Shown piece by piece: positions 23,306 to 34,330 of a DNA stretch of 64,000 nucleotides. Below the pieces are notes generated by a model. It was not told where the DNA came from. It did not search any database and saw only the letters and a program-made list of their open reading frames with translations. This stretch comes from Bryum argenteum (Eukaryota > Streptophyta > Bryopsida > Bryales > Bryaceae). A program made the translations under genes and the position numbers. The stretch is from contig CM073327.1 in assembly GCA_037043015.1 (NCBI GenBank), positions 184,009 to 248,008 of the forward strand. The letters run 5' to 3'. The stretch's first letter is position 1. Each line of letters starts with the position of its first letter.

Positions 23306-24295
23306 TTGATTTCATCAATGTTTTCGGGCGGTCGCCGTAAACTTCTAGCATCTCCGACCTCGAAGTGGTCGATCGATTTTCGGGTGTGGTCATTTGTCAT
23401 GTGGTGCCTCTCGTTCTTTCTGGGCGGCCGCTGAGAAACAAGTTATTGAAGGCGAATGCTTTCTCGTTTGTAATGCAGATGCTTTGCAGGAGTAGCGTCT
23501 CGTGCATAGGTGGGTCTCAAAAGTTCATGAAGTACCACCAAACAGTCTCTACGGCGCGCGCAGCGATTCGGGCCGGATGTTGTCATCCCCGTGGCTTGAA
23601 CTTCTCATGGCGGGAGATATTGAATTCAAAGGCTCGACTCGAGAGAGACCGATCATGACCGTACATGAAAAGCTCCTGGGCCATGCATGACTTCTACAAG
23701 GGGGAGCCGTTGGAGGACAATGACGACGAGGCGCCCCGGCGGATATGTGGTCGTTGACGCAGGGTCAATCGTCGAGGAGCCCGTAAACAGTGCTGTGGAA
23801 TGTGCCGAATCGGACTCGGACTTCACAGTACCAGAGCGAGGAGCTTCGTCTTCCCGGTCTAGGAAGCGCATAAAGTCCGCCATCTCGGTCCCGACTTCGT
23901 GCGACGACGACTTCCACATTCAGGGTGTCGGCGACAGATGGAACGGTGTTCTCTCTCCAAGATCATGTCGGGAGTCAGACGCTCGTCCGACCGCACGAAG
24001 CAAAGGGATTTCGGAAGTGGATCGCGGCAATGAAGGTGACGACGATGACGATCTTCAAGTTATGGAGGTGTACGCCGGTCAGTCCCAGGCACCTCTGGAG
24101 GACATCTCACCTGCAACCGATGCGGTAATGGACGACGTCGCCGACATCTCGACCGCTCTGGATGACCACTGCGCCGGGACGTTTCTGAGCGGCCGCTCAG
24201 AAAGGTCCATCTCCCCAGTAGTCCTCGGCTGTAGCACACCATCCAGTTCGTCTGCTTCGAGGGCACCCACCGCAAGCGCGCGTTCAAAGCAGTGA
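23306..24295 (+). CDS. 3' exons of the ParB-like gene, acidic tail
   Basis: After an intron of about 220 bases (donor GCTG|TAAG or shifted, acceptor TTTGTAATGCAG near 23480) with two dispersed motifs (23321, 23416), coding potential resumes near 23481. From about 23687 to 24180 the frame encodes an acidic, Ser/Asp-rich chain (VDRGNEGDDDDDLQVMEVY). A perfect 22-base palindrome centred on GAGCGGCCGCTC lies at 24182-24203, so the frame through it may be intronic. No known domain is seen. Confidence 0.3.
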
Positions 24296-24432
24296 ATCGC
24301 CCACTTCAATAACACCCCTTCGCATCGGTCGACCTCCGGGAGCCCCGAGACTCTTCCTCCGTTGAATGGGCTTGCCCTGCACTGAGAGAATTAGTCGAGT
24401 CGCCGACTCAACGACTCAAGACCGCCGAAGCC

Positions 24433-25480
24433 ATGGCTGCGCACAGCCGCACGAAGGGAAGCGGAGAGGCGAAGAAGATGTACATGTCGGGAAGCGGTAC
24501 CTCAACGTCGTCTCACGTGATCAATCTCGATGACGAAGACGACGAGGAGCTGGAGTCCAGATGCAATATGATGGTGAAGTTCAATGAGGAGAACGACCGA
24601 AAAGTGCGGGAGGATCTGGCTATAATTCTCCCCGGCTGTGGTCGCGCGGAAGGATGTGCGGATGGTGGGGATGGCAAGGATGAGAAGCCCGACGTGAAGC
24701 CGACAATAGACTTGATTGCGGCGCAAGTCAAGTCACTTCGCAAGGGTGACATGATGAAGCTCAAGGACATGGCCACCAGCATGAACATGATGAAGAAGAA
24801 TCAGCAGGAGATGCAGTCAATGATGCAGTCGCTTGTGGAGATGCAGATGCTTCGGGGGCAGGCCCCATACGCCTACCACCCAGGCCCTTACCCCCAGTAC
24901 GCTTATCATCCGGGGGTGTATCCGGGTGCCTCAGGCTTGCAGCCCCCGCATCCGACGTACTCAAGTCAGTCAGGCATGCACCCTTCGCCTCCAGTGTTTC
25001 AAGGCGATTGGCCATGCACCCTCCGCTTCCGCCGTTCCAAAATTTTACGGGCATGCAGCCTCCCGCCCCGGTGCTTCCAGATGCGACAGCCATGTACCCT
25101 CCGCACCATCCCTATCAGCAACCTGCGGCCATGCACCCTCCGGCGACGGTGCTCCCAGAAGCGTCGGCCTTGTACCCTCCGCAGCCTCCCTATCAGCTAC
25201 CTGTGGCCTTGTACCCCCCGCCCCCTGGATACCCGACTGCGGGTATGCCTCCACCGCCCCGCTGCGCCCAGATTCCACGGGAATGCGGGCGATGGTCGGC
25301 CCCATCCCAAACGTCGCCGCATTTGAAGAACCGCAGATCGCCGCTCCTCGGATATCCCGACGTCCCATCCCGCTGCGCAGCACCCTATACCTTCTCCGCC
25401 GGTTACGCCGCCGACTCATGCACACCCGTGGCTTTAGAATCGAGCGGCCGCCCAAAACCAAGCAAGTGATCGCATCCGTC
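24433..25480 (+). CDS. Met-rich coiled-coil and proline-repeat protein
   Basis: The ATG at 24433 opens a frame with an acidic patch (NLDDEDDEELES), a Met/Gln-rich helical stretch (residues about 105-140, KDMATSMNMMKKNQQEMQ) and Tyr/Pro-rich repeats (PYAYHPGPYPQYAYHPG). Near 25010 the frame shifts by one, and the repeat continues as units like AMHPPATVLPEASALYPPQ to about 25260. The repeat units are related at DNA level (CCATGYACCCTCCG every 50-60 bases), so they arose by duplication. It could be a separate gene or the last exons of the ParB-like locus. No known family is assigned. Confidence 0.4.
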
Positions 25481-28400
25481 CCGACAAAGAGAGCCGGATG
25501 TTCATACGGTCGACCAAGTCGTGGCGGATCCCGGTGCCGACACGTCGCCTCGAGTCTGACTCCCGCGGCGGTGAGTCTTCCGCCGACTCGAACCCGGATG
25601 ATCTCCGGTGAGCCAATATGATCCATCGCTTTCGATGATGAGAAGGTGACCATTCCCCGTCCCGATGAGGGAAAGCCTTTCCGTTTAGAAGTCGTATTGC
25701 GAATCGGTTGACCATGGTTTTTTCGATGTGGGGGCTCTTTCTTGTGTCACTTGCAGGCAAACACTACGACAGAGCCCGTGGAGTTAGTCGTAGTCAACAG
25801 GAATGATTTGGTGGGTTCCCAACCACATTAGTGTGGCACCGTCCCGAGAAAATGGGAGTCCATCCGAAGGATGGACACGCCCTCTTTACCTTGGGCTTGT
25901 CGGATCCATTTTGTAAATTTTTGATCGAGGTATATAAAATAATTTCAAAATCGCCTTTTGTCCAGGTCATTTGTCGCCCTCGCTTTTCGCAACTCCGTTT
26001 CCAATTTCACTTTGGTGGGGTTTCCTTCCTTCGGGCGTGGATGTGAATAAGGGGATAGCGTCTGTAATGCACAACGGCTAGGCACCGAGGTCCGCTGTGT
26101 AGCACCGCAACTACGTTAGAATTTCCGTCGAAAGGTATACGGGAGTCTCACTTGTAAACAATACGCCGGTCGAGGACCCGCCTACGCTTGCCCCGTCTGC
26201 GCATCAGAGCCCGAAGGTGAGACCTCTATTCGAGCATTGAATTTTATTTTTCAATTACGGTGTCTACTCTTCTATATGATGGAGTGTAGTCACTCCGCAT
26301 ACATGCCCCTCCGGCCTCTACCCCCGTCATTCCGGGTCGGCCGATGAGATCAGTCCGAGGGCTGTAGGCATCTAAGCGATCGTCCAGATGCTAGCGATGC
26401 CTCCCCGCCCAGGCATTGGCTCTGTGGCCATCCATGCGGATGACCATCGCGCCGACCATTTCGAGCGGCGCGCGAAACGTCCATCTCCCTCATCGGCTTC
26501 GATGCGTCGTCCCAATGCATCCATCGAGGCTCGATAGATTAGGTTGGTCGATCGAGGAATATGATGATCGCATTTCAACTTAACCCTCCCGATATTCTCA
26601 AGCTCTCACGTTTCAAGACTCACGATCATGAAATATTGATCTCCACATGTATTTCACGATGGTCATTGTGCCTTCCTATTTCCGGACCGCCGTGTCGGAT
26701 TCATAAGTCACACTGCTTTGGCTTTGTCCGACATGTCTAATTTGTCATTACAATCATTCATTGTGTTTCGCATTTGAGCTCGTTGTTCCTCCTCGCTCAC
26801 ACGACGAGTATTGGCGTGTCTTGTACCCGCCTTACCCAAGACTTGGAGCCAGGCCATGAAATATGCGTCATTCTCGAGCCGGACGGTGTCCGGGCCGGAT
26901 TGAACATGACAAAGGCCGCATCCGCAACCGCCCAAGGATCGCTTGCGGCCATCCGGCTACGACGCTGGCACTTACGATCCTCGACTTCGGAAGTTCTTCT
27001 GGGACTACGCCCCGAGTGTCGACAAGGCGTGCGAGAATTTCTTAAGTTTGTCACTAGCGTGTGTCATGTCATGGTCGGACTAGGTTACCAAAGTCTCGTC
27101 ACGACGGAAATGGTTGATTCATGTTTCGAGGATCGCCTGGCGAAGGGAGATCTTGTCTATAGAGGATCGCATTGTGATCATCGAGTCGTGGGCCGCGATC
27201 GGAGCGACCTGTCCGGTTGTCGATCGCCACCTCTGTCCCATCCTTGCCCCGGTCACCCCGTTAGCACCGACCAAATTTAACCGCAGATCGAACTTTTGTC
27301 CGTTGCGCCGACCACCCGGAAGGTAAGCTCCGCTGAAGGTGCTCCACAAGATGGTGTGGGGGCAGCCGGTGTTCTCCACCCGTTTCATAACTCTCAACGC
27401 GTCCAACACACATCGCCGTGGATTCCAGCCCCGAGTCCGCCATTTTGAACCCCGTTCGAAGCAATATTTCCAACCTTCTACGACGGCAATCACAAAGTGC
27501 TTTCGGGATGTCGGTAGCACCATTGATTAAACACATCGTGAAGATGAATCTCGGTATTCGAAGTATGTGAAGGCGGTCGATGTTGTGGGGCAACGGCCTC
27601 ACCGTTCGCCTCAAGCCATCGGCCTTGAATCCAGGGTCAAGATTTGTGCGGATACATGGACCCGTCTCTTCTCATTCCCGACCCCTTATACGTTCCGTCA
27701 AGCACTATCGAGGCAGGGGACGACTATTTTACTCGCCGTAGGGTTGCAAGTAAGTTGATGCCACGTATCTAATGCGACTGCAAAGACGTGGTGGTCATTA
27801 TATTCGCTATCGAAAGTTCCGGGGCTCGCCCGACACGGGACACGCCGAGAGGAGTTGGGTCCTCGACTATGACGGGTCGGCTTTGGATGCACATGGAGAC
27901 GTGATGTCGAAACCATCGGATGGCCCTCGTTGACGGTGAGTTTCCTAACCCTCCCACACCTCCCCCCCACTCTCCAGTTTTGGTGGCCATAACTACGGCA
28001 TTGTTCTCTCTTCTGTGAATCTGACTTTTGTCTTGATCTTGTTTCTTCGGGGGTATTGGTGCGGTCGACTGCCATGGTTTCGGACGGCCGTGCGAAGTTC
28101 GTGGGACGGGATCTTACATGAGCGAGGGAGGCCACGAAACACTCTAGCGTGGCGGATCGCCGATGTAGTTCGGAACTTTGTGTGGCGGTGCGCCACCCAC
28201 AAGTAATGAATCGGGCACGCACAAGGTCGACCGGGCTTCTCTAGTTGCGGCCTCCGTCGTCTTCGGCGGCGACATTACTCTTCACCGTACTCGTCAACAA
28301 TAATCACTTAAAGAAAGTGATTGCTCGGACTTTTTCCGAGTCATCGGGCGGTTTACTTCTATTCATGTTGGTCAATAATGAACAGACTATGTTTGTCTAG

Positions 28401-28559
28401 TCCCAAACGCATTTAATCAAGTTCGACTTGATGATTTCTAATAAATTTGGTCTCCCATCCCGCACACGAGGAGTGGATTTCTTCGCATACTCGTCTCGTT
28501 TCTCGCTCGTCTCGCTTGTATATCGCTTTCTTGCCGCCCGAGCACCGAGTCTCGACGGT
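25481..28559. other. 3 kb without a recognised gene
   Basis: Composition is exon-like (GC near half) and short open stretches exist on both strands (26774-27280 plus, 27119-27614 minus, 27698-28222 minus), but none matches a family I know and they overlap each other. One dispersed motif lies just before the start at 25438. A T-rich segment with GTATATAAAAT at 25931 could be an intron or a promoter-like patch; the evidence is thin. Confidence 0.25.
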
Positions 28560-29530
28560 AAAATGTTTTGAGCGGCCGCTCGAGATCATGAATCGCGTGC
28601 TCTGCGTCAACCCCGAACTAAGACGCCGACATTAGTCATAGTTTATGATCAACTTGGTTCTCCACCGTCGTTCGGGACTTCCGTGACTTGTTCCGGGACG
28701 ACCCTAAACTAACACGGCCTCGTCGATTCAACCTTCATCGACTTTCATGATTCTCGACGGTCGTTCGATCCTTGGGTGCCACGATCCGTGACGTCCCTAA
28801 GCTTTAGGTGATCCAAAGCGAGTCATCGTAACGCTAAACTTGGAGACCATTTCGGGCACTTAATGGTTTTGAGGAGCTTTTTAAGGTAATGAGAGACTTT
28901 GAAGTGGAGAGTAGACTTGGGGTTGTGCTTCTTCGTGCTCTTGTACTTACACCCAACGAATTGCTGACTTCTCCATCGCGAATTTCCTTGGTCTTGAGCA
29001 CTTGATTACGTAATCGCAGCACCGAAACATTAATATTCAATTCTACCGATATTGTAATCCAAGTGCTTGGCATTGAGGGAATACCTATAGAGAACACCGC
29101 AATTTCGTTGGGTGTAGGTACTGAGCAAGAGCAGGAAGAAGCACAATTCCAAGTCTACTATCCACTTCATAGTCTCTCGTTACCTTAGACAGTCTAATGT
29201 TTTGAGCGGCCAATCAGATCGTGGGTCGCATGCTTCTGCGTCAACCCTGAACTAAGACGCCGTCGTGAGTACTCGTTTATGAGCAACATGGTTCTCCACC
29301 GTCGATAAGGAGTTCCGTGACTTGGTCCGGGACGACTCTAAACTACCACGGCCTCGTAGATTGAAGCTTGACATATGGTTCTCGGCGGTCGTTCAGAAGC
29401 TGGGGTGTTGCAGTCTGGGACGACCCTAAACTACCACGCCCTCGTAGATTCAAGTTGACACATGGTTCTCGGCGGTCGTTCAGAAGCTGGGGTGTTGCGG
29501 TCCGGGACGACCCTAAACTAGCAGTCCGTC
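28560..29530. repeat. family of about 87-base repeats containing the dispersed motif
   Basis: The block TCGGCGGTCGTTCAGAAGCT, then GGGACGACCCTAAACTA and CACGGCCTCGTAGATTCAA, is present in tandem from about 29335 to 29520 with a period near 87 bases. A diverged longer version at 28565-28800 shares CTGCGTCAACCC, GAACTAAGACGCCG and TTCTCCACCGTCG with 29200-29340. Each unit carries one GGCGGTCGTTC-type core. Confidence 0.7.
28876..29190. repeat. 315-base inverted repeat (MITE-like)
   Basis: The arm at about 28876-28964 (AAGGTAATGAGAGACTTTGA...GTGCTTCTTC...ACACCCAACGAA) is the reverse complement, with a few changes, of about 29103-29190 (TTCGTTGGGTGTAGGTACTG...AAGAAGCAC...CTCTCGTTACCTT). The loop is about 140 bases. 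It sits between the two blocks of 87-base repeats. Confidence 0.7.
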
Positions 29531-30525
29531 CGTCACTGGATTGGGAAGAACAAATGAGGTTCATGGTTGCTCATCCACGTAATCAATATGAGATCAAAAG
29601 AGGTTCAAAATAAGATTGTGGCCCTAAATGCATAGATGGAGTCACTGCGAGCATGTACGGACTTGGACTTGGAGATGTACGAGGGGCCAAATACTTGGTA
29701 AATTACGAAGTACTCCGTCTCGTTTGTAGAGTTTGAAGCCTTCTTAAATCCATGATGGATACAAGATGGCAAAGGAACGGACCGGTGGCGGTAACAATGT
29801 TCTTTATCTCACTCAATTCTTCCGGGGGGGGGGGGAATGGATATCTCGTCAATCAGCAGTGCTCCACCAAGGTGATGCACCCCAAGGGAAGCCAACGTGA
29901 CAGGAATAAGCTCGAAGCCATATCTTTTCACGTAGGAAGCTAATCGGTCGCTGGCGAGTGAGGTAGTCGTTTCACGACTTGAATGAAAGTAAGGGAAAAA
30001 AAAGACATGTCTGACGTCGCGTTTTTGGTGTATCGGTACCTACTATTTAATGGGGGGATTTTCATGGTTCACGTTCCGATCCGTCGTTGAGATTCGGGGT
30101 CTGGAACGACCTTAAACTAGCAGTACTGTGACCCTCACTCCAACTTGGCACAGTTTTGGGCGGCCGTTGAGATTTGTGATGATGTTGTGACTACTGGAGA
30201 AGGAGCATTCAAGAGACGATGTGTCATTATGGGTTTCCTCACGAGAATGTTTCGCAAGTACACCCGCTTACTTCTGACGCCACCGCGAATATCGGAGCGC
30301 AATTGGAGGGTGGATGTCTTTGGCTGGCTTTTCCCCCTGATTCATCTCTTAAGATGAATGAAACTCAGGGAAAAAAACAAGGCTATTGAGGTGGAGAGCG
30401 CAAAGCCATTCAATGAAACTAAGGGGAAATAATGAGACTATGGAGTGTTTGCTCATTGAGTAGCTCTCTAGATGAAGGACAAAAATCGCATAATTTGAAT
30501 GCGCGAGTGGTATGGAGCGAGGAGA
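29531..30525. other. unassigned sequence
   Basis: No gene is recognised. It includes a run of 11 G near 29825, one further GGGACGACC-like phrase (30106) and one dispersed motif (30152). Short phrases around AGGGAAAAAA recur near 29993 and 30369. Confidence 0.3.
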
Positions 30526-30529
30526 GAAT

Positions 30530-30668
30530 CAAAGTAGAGAGTGGGGCCATGAAACAAACACAATGCTCTTGAGTCATCTCTTTTGGTGCATTTATCACTC
30601 AATTATATACATCCCAAGAGATAACTTAACATATTTCGTTTGTACCATGGCCCCGACTCTCTATTTTT
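30530..30668. repeat. inverted repeat around AGAGAGTGGGGCCATG
   Basis: AAAGTAGAGAGTGGGGCCATG at about 30530-30550 pairs with CATGGCCCCGACTCTCTATTT at about 30647-30667, so the segment can fold into a hairpin with an interior of about 95 bases. Confidence 0.6.
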
Positions 30669-30734
30669 ATTTCCCCTTCGTTTCATTCCTCTCCGCATGT
30701 CATGTGTGGAGAGCAGATTGTATGAATCGAAGGG

Positions 30735-31190
30735 GAAATAAAAAAGAAGTGGATTATTTTCGCATTCCACGCATTGGATTTCTGTTGCAACACTTACGGC
30801 AAGAAGAGCAGGAGAGCGAAGTTCGTCGAGGAGTTTGGACTGACGAGGCCGTGATCGAAGAAGAGGGATGCAGATGTAGAGGAACCCACCAATGAAATGA
30901 AGGGGAAATAAAAATGACGCAGGATGGTTGAACAGTATTAGTTCATGTAAACAGGATTTGCTTGCAGGCACGAAACTACAATGGGGTTTTGAGCAATATG
31001 TCGATTCTCTTTGCACTATCAAGTGGATTATTTTTGCATTTCACGCATTCGATTTCCGCCCCAACACTTGCGGCAAGAATAGCAGGGAGCGAAGTTTGTC
31101 GAGGAGTACGAAACGACGAGGTCGGGATCGATGATGCGATGCACGCAGATGTGCAGGAGCCCACAAATGAAACAAAGGAGAAAAAGATAA
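30735..31190. repeat. direct repeat of about 170 bases
   Basis: The block from GTGGATTATTTTCGCATTCCACGCATT through GGCAAGAA and GCGAAGTTCGTCGAGGAGT (30751-30900) recurs with about 80-90% identity at 31023-31180. Both end near an AATGAAA...GGGGAAATAAA-like phrase that also occurs at 30417 and 30731. Confidence 0.7.
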
Positions 31191-31300
31191 AGGGCTTCCA
31201 TCAGACAGGTTCATCCGTGGTATCTCTATTGGAAACGCAGGTTGTGGGATCAGAAACTGCATAACATGAAAGCGCAGCGGTATGAAGCGAGGGGGGAATA

Positions 31301-31400
31301 NNNNNNNNNNNNNNNNNNNNNNNNNNNNNNNNNNNNNNNNNNNNNNNNNNNNNNNNNNNNNNNNNNNNNNNNNNNNNNNNNNNNNNNNNNNNNNNNNNNN
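31301..31400. other. assembly gap, 100 N
   Basis: Exactly 100 N mark an unsized scaffold join. Base composition changes sharply across it: the right side is rich in C and A on the plus strand. Confidence 0.98.
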
Positions 31401-32960
31401 ACTTCCCCTGCCCCAGTGACCACAGCGACCCAGAATACCACGGCTGCGGTATACCCCGGTGAGGTCAACGTAGATGCCTTTCCAAACCCTACTAACGGAT
31501 GCCTCATTGGGAATGCGGAGGCCTCGGACCATCTACGGAGCCAACGTTCGATATTGTCAGTAAATGGGCATGTAACCGAATTCAAATAACTTCTGGGGTC
31601 TCGAACTCAAACACCGCGGGTCACAGGAGAGAGGTGAGTGACACTCACCGATGTATTAATGATCGAAACAAATGTTTAATGAGATCAACTTCTCGCAGTT
31701 GACCACGAGGTCAAAAGCAAATTCTCCAAACCACGCAGAACACCGAAACCCATTCCTCGAAAACCATCAACGTGCTGTATAACATGGTGATGATATTCTG
31801 GGGGCGACCTTTGAACAGATAAGACGGACACGGCACAAGGGCGTGCTACGATTTCACACTCCAAAGAATCCAGATACGACTAACGTGAATAATTGCACAC
31901 TTTCGCTAAACTCAGACAAATCAGCCTCCGACCCGCAACACTATTTGCAACCGACTTCGGTACCCGAGGCGAAACCGCATCTCACCTTCGTAGAAGTCAA
32001 CGCCACGACGATGGACCCAGATGACAAATCATACACGCCCAAACGAGGACAAACATTGACCAATGTCCTCATGATGGAGGATCTGTTGAATGTAATGAAA
32101 GTAATCACGCTCGATGCTAATCAATCGCTACCCCAACCTCTGAACGCCTGCTTTATTCTACTTACGGCAAACGACGCTCCGCTACTCCTGGGGGAATTCT
32201 CGACTTACGGCCTGGATTACGATACATGGAGTGTCGACACGGCAACATTCGCGTAATAGAAATGCCTCACGACAAGGGCTTTCCGGCCATCCTGGGAGAC
32301 TTCGTTACGCGACATGCGGTGCAATCCACGCATCGACTAAAACCAGATCCACATTCAACGCCATGAAGACTGCGTGGTTATTCCAAAGGATAGTTACCTC
32401 ACTCGCATCAAGATGAACTGCATCGTAATCCGGCGCACGGGATGGTGATCGCTGTGAGGAACTCACTTAACGAGCGAAGAGTTCGTATTTCACGCCTACC
32501 CCTGCCTTAGTATCCGTATGAAATACATTTAGCCGCCTGGTACAAGAGGAAGAAAATTGACATCCCCGAAGATTTCATACGAGAGATAGCCGAGGAGGTA
32601 AGCGGTAAATGCTGCCCCCCGCAAAGACACTTTACACCACGAGATGGGCCACAGGGTGGAGCACATCGCCAAGGAACGGCATATAGTAATAACCCTGCAT
32701 AACAAGAATCGAGAGAGATCAAGATCAATACTTGCACTTTGGCGTAATAACAAAGTATCGCTTTGTTTCCATTTAATATGATATATTTGCGCGGAACCAC
32801 GAAGATTGTGGCGTATCCCCAACGCTTTTTGCCGAAAGCACATCATAGACTTGGCCGCCTCGAGCTACTCTCGCAGACAATAACGATGATATAGATGAAC
32901 CCTAACTACGCTGCTGCCGTGTTAAAGCCGATCTTGATAAATCCGCTTCCACGCAAAGTC
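31401..32960 (+). mobile_element. 5' part of a decayed Ty3/gypsy element (unresolved)
   Basis: This stretch shares the C/A-rich plus-strand composition of the polymerase region that follows. An open segment at 31843-32256 has no clear motif. A weak protease-end-like phrase (AILGDFVTRH, near 32293) is suggestive only. Gag could not be recognised and no left LTR was found. Confidence 0.35.
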
Positions 32961-32969
32961 TATAATACC

Positions 32970-33600
32970 CGTGATGCTGCGCTTATTGCTCTCACGCATG
33001 GTAATTATCCCTAAGAAAATGGCACGCTATGACGGTGCTGGATTTCTGGGAAACCTCAACGTAGTGAATAAAGAAGGATCGATTATCCTCTACTCCGCGA
33101 TGGAGGAAATCATCGATGAAGCGGCTGGCATGAGATGTACTCGTTCTTGGATTGCTTTTCGCAGTACTTCACCATGAGCCATGCTGCATTGCAGACAAAG
33201 GCAAAACAGTTTTTTCCACTTGGAACGGATCTTACTAGCTTGAGCGTATGCGTTTTGGAGCCTAGAATGCACCCATGACATTCTAACGTGCCATATGAGT
33301 TTATTTGATGAGATGGAATAAAAAAAGGTTTTTTCAATCTATTTGGACGACGGAACCGCCAGACGTAATTTTAAGACAGTGACTACGTTTCCAATTTCAA
33401 AAGCAAATCTTCCACGCACGCCGAGCTAACGTAAGTTTCAACGCCGACAAGCGCATGTTTTTGTACTTCGTAGGGTCATCCTCGGCTACATCGTATGTAA
33501 ACACGGCAAACTCCCCGACCTCTAAAAATTAAAGACATCCTCGATACGACACCGCCAAACTCAATCGAAGGGTGTTCGCAGACTCTTATAGCCTAGCCTA
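32970..33600 (+). mobile_element. Ty3/gypsy reverse transcriptase remnant
   Basis: VVIIPKK-like sequence near 33000 and EMYSFLDCFSQYF at about 33132-33170 correspond to the early fingers/palm motifs of Ty3/gypsy reverse transcriptase. The reading frame changes repeatedly and the catalytic YxDD region is not clearly readable. The copy is inactive as written. Confidence 0.7.
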
Positions 33601-34330
33601 CTTCAATCGGTCTACATCGAGAAACCAGCCCACATCACCGCCCCAATCACACCCCTAACCACGCTTAAGTACTGCTCAATTTCTGGATTGACATCGAAGC
33701 GCATGCAGCTCATAAAAGATAAAGCACGCATACTCCAACGCTACCATTCTCATCGCACTGCACCGTCCAAACCTTTCCACGCCCATACAGACGCATCCAA
33801 CATTGCCGTGGGCGTGATGGCCGGGCACAAAACATAAACGGCAAACACGAATAACTCCGCGTATATGCAAGCAGTTACTTCAACCAAGGTGAGCGGAATT
33901 ACTCCACCACTGAACGAGAAGCTCACGCCATTATTTATGCCGCCAAAAATTCGTGCATTACCTCCTGGAAAAATTCCGGTTCATGGTCGAACACCACAAA
34001 CCTTTATCATACCTCTTAATCGACTCCTTGCATAAGTGAGAGTAGCCCAATGGATCACTTATCCTGGCTTAGAATACGACTTTGTGGTCGCATACGCCTC
34101 TGGGGAAACGGCTACATTGCGGCGGACACCTCTCCGTGTGGACACCAACACCACCGCGGAAGGGATAGACGACCTGCTCAACGCAGGCCTATGTCCAAAT
34201 CCGCACAAATAGTCACTTTAATTCAGCACACGAGGAAGACCTGGAGGACCGACATCATACATTACCTTACCACGGGCATTACCCTCAAGGACCTTACAGC
34301 ACTACTTAATTAGTTTTTGCACAAACGGCC
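33601..34330 (+). mobile_element. Ty3/gypsy RNase H remnant
   Basis: FHAHTDASNIAVGVMAG (about 33774-33822) is the opening RNase H motif with its catalytic Asp (TDAS). YSTTEREAHAIIYA follows near 33902, then in another frame a YLLEKFRFMVEHHKPLSYLL-like block. Order and spacing fit the tether and RNase H domains of plant Ty3/gypsy elements. Several frame changes are present. Confidence 0.75.

Noticed and set aside
26774-27614. Overlapping plus and minus frames of 110-170 codons as genes
   Set aside because: They overlap on opposite strands, show no recognisable motif and have no clear splice or codon support; left as unassigned.
31242-31589. Open frames running across the N gap
   Set aside because: The frame only exists because N codons are not read as stops; the flanks belong to different contigs.
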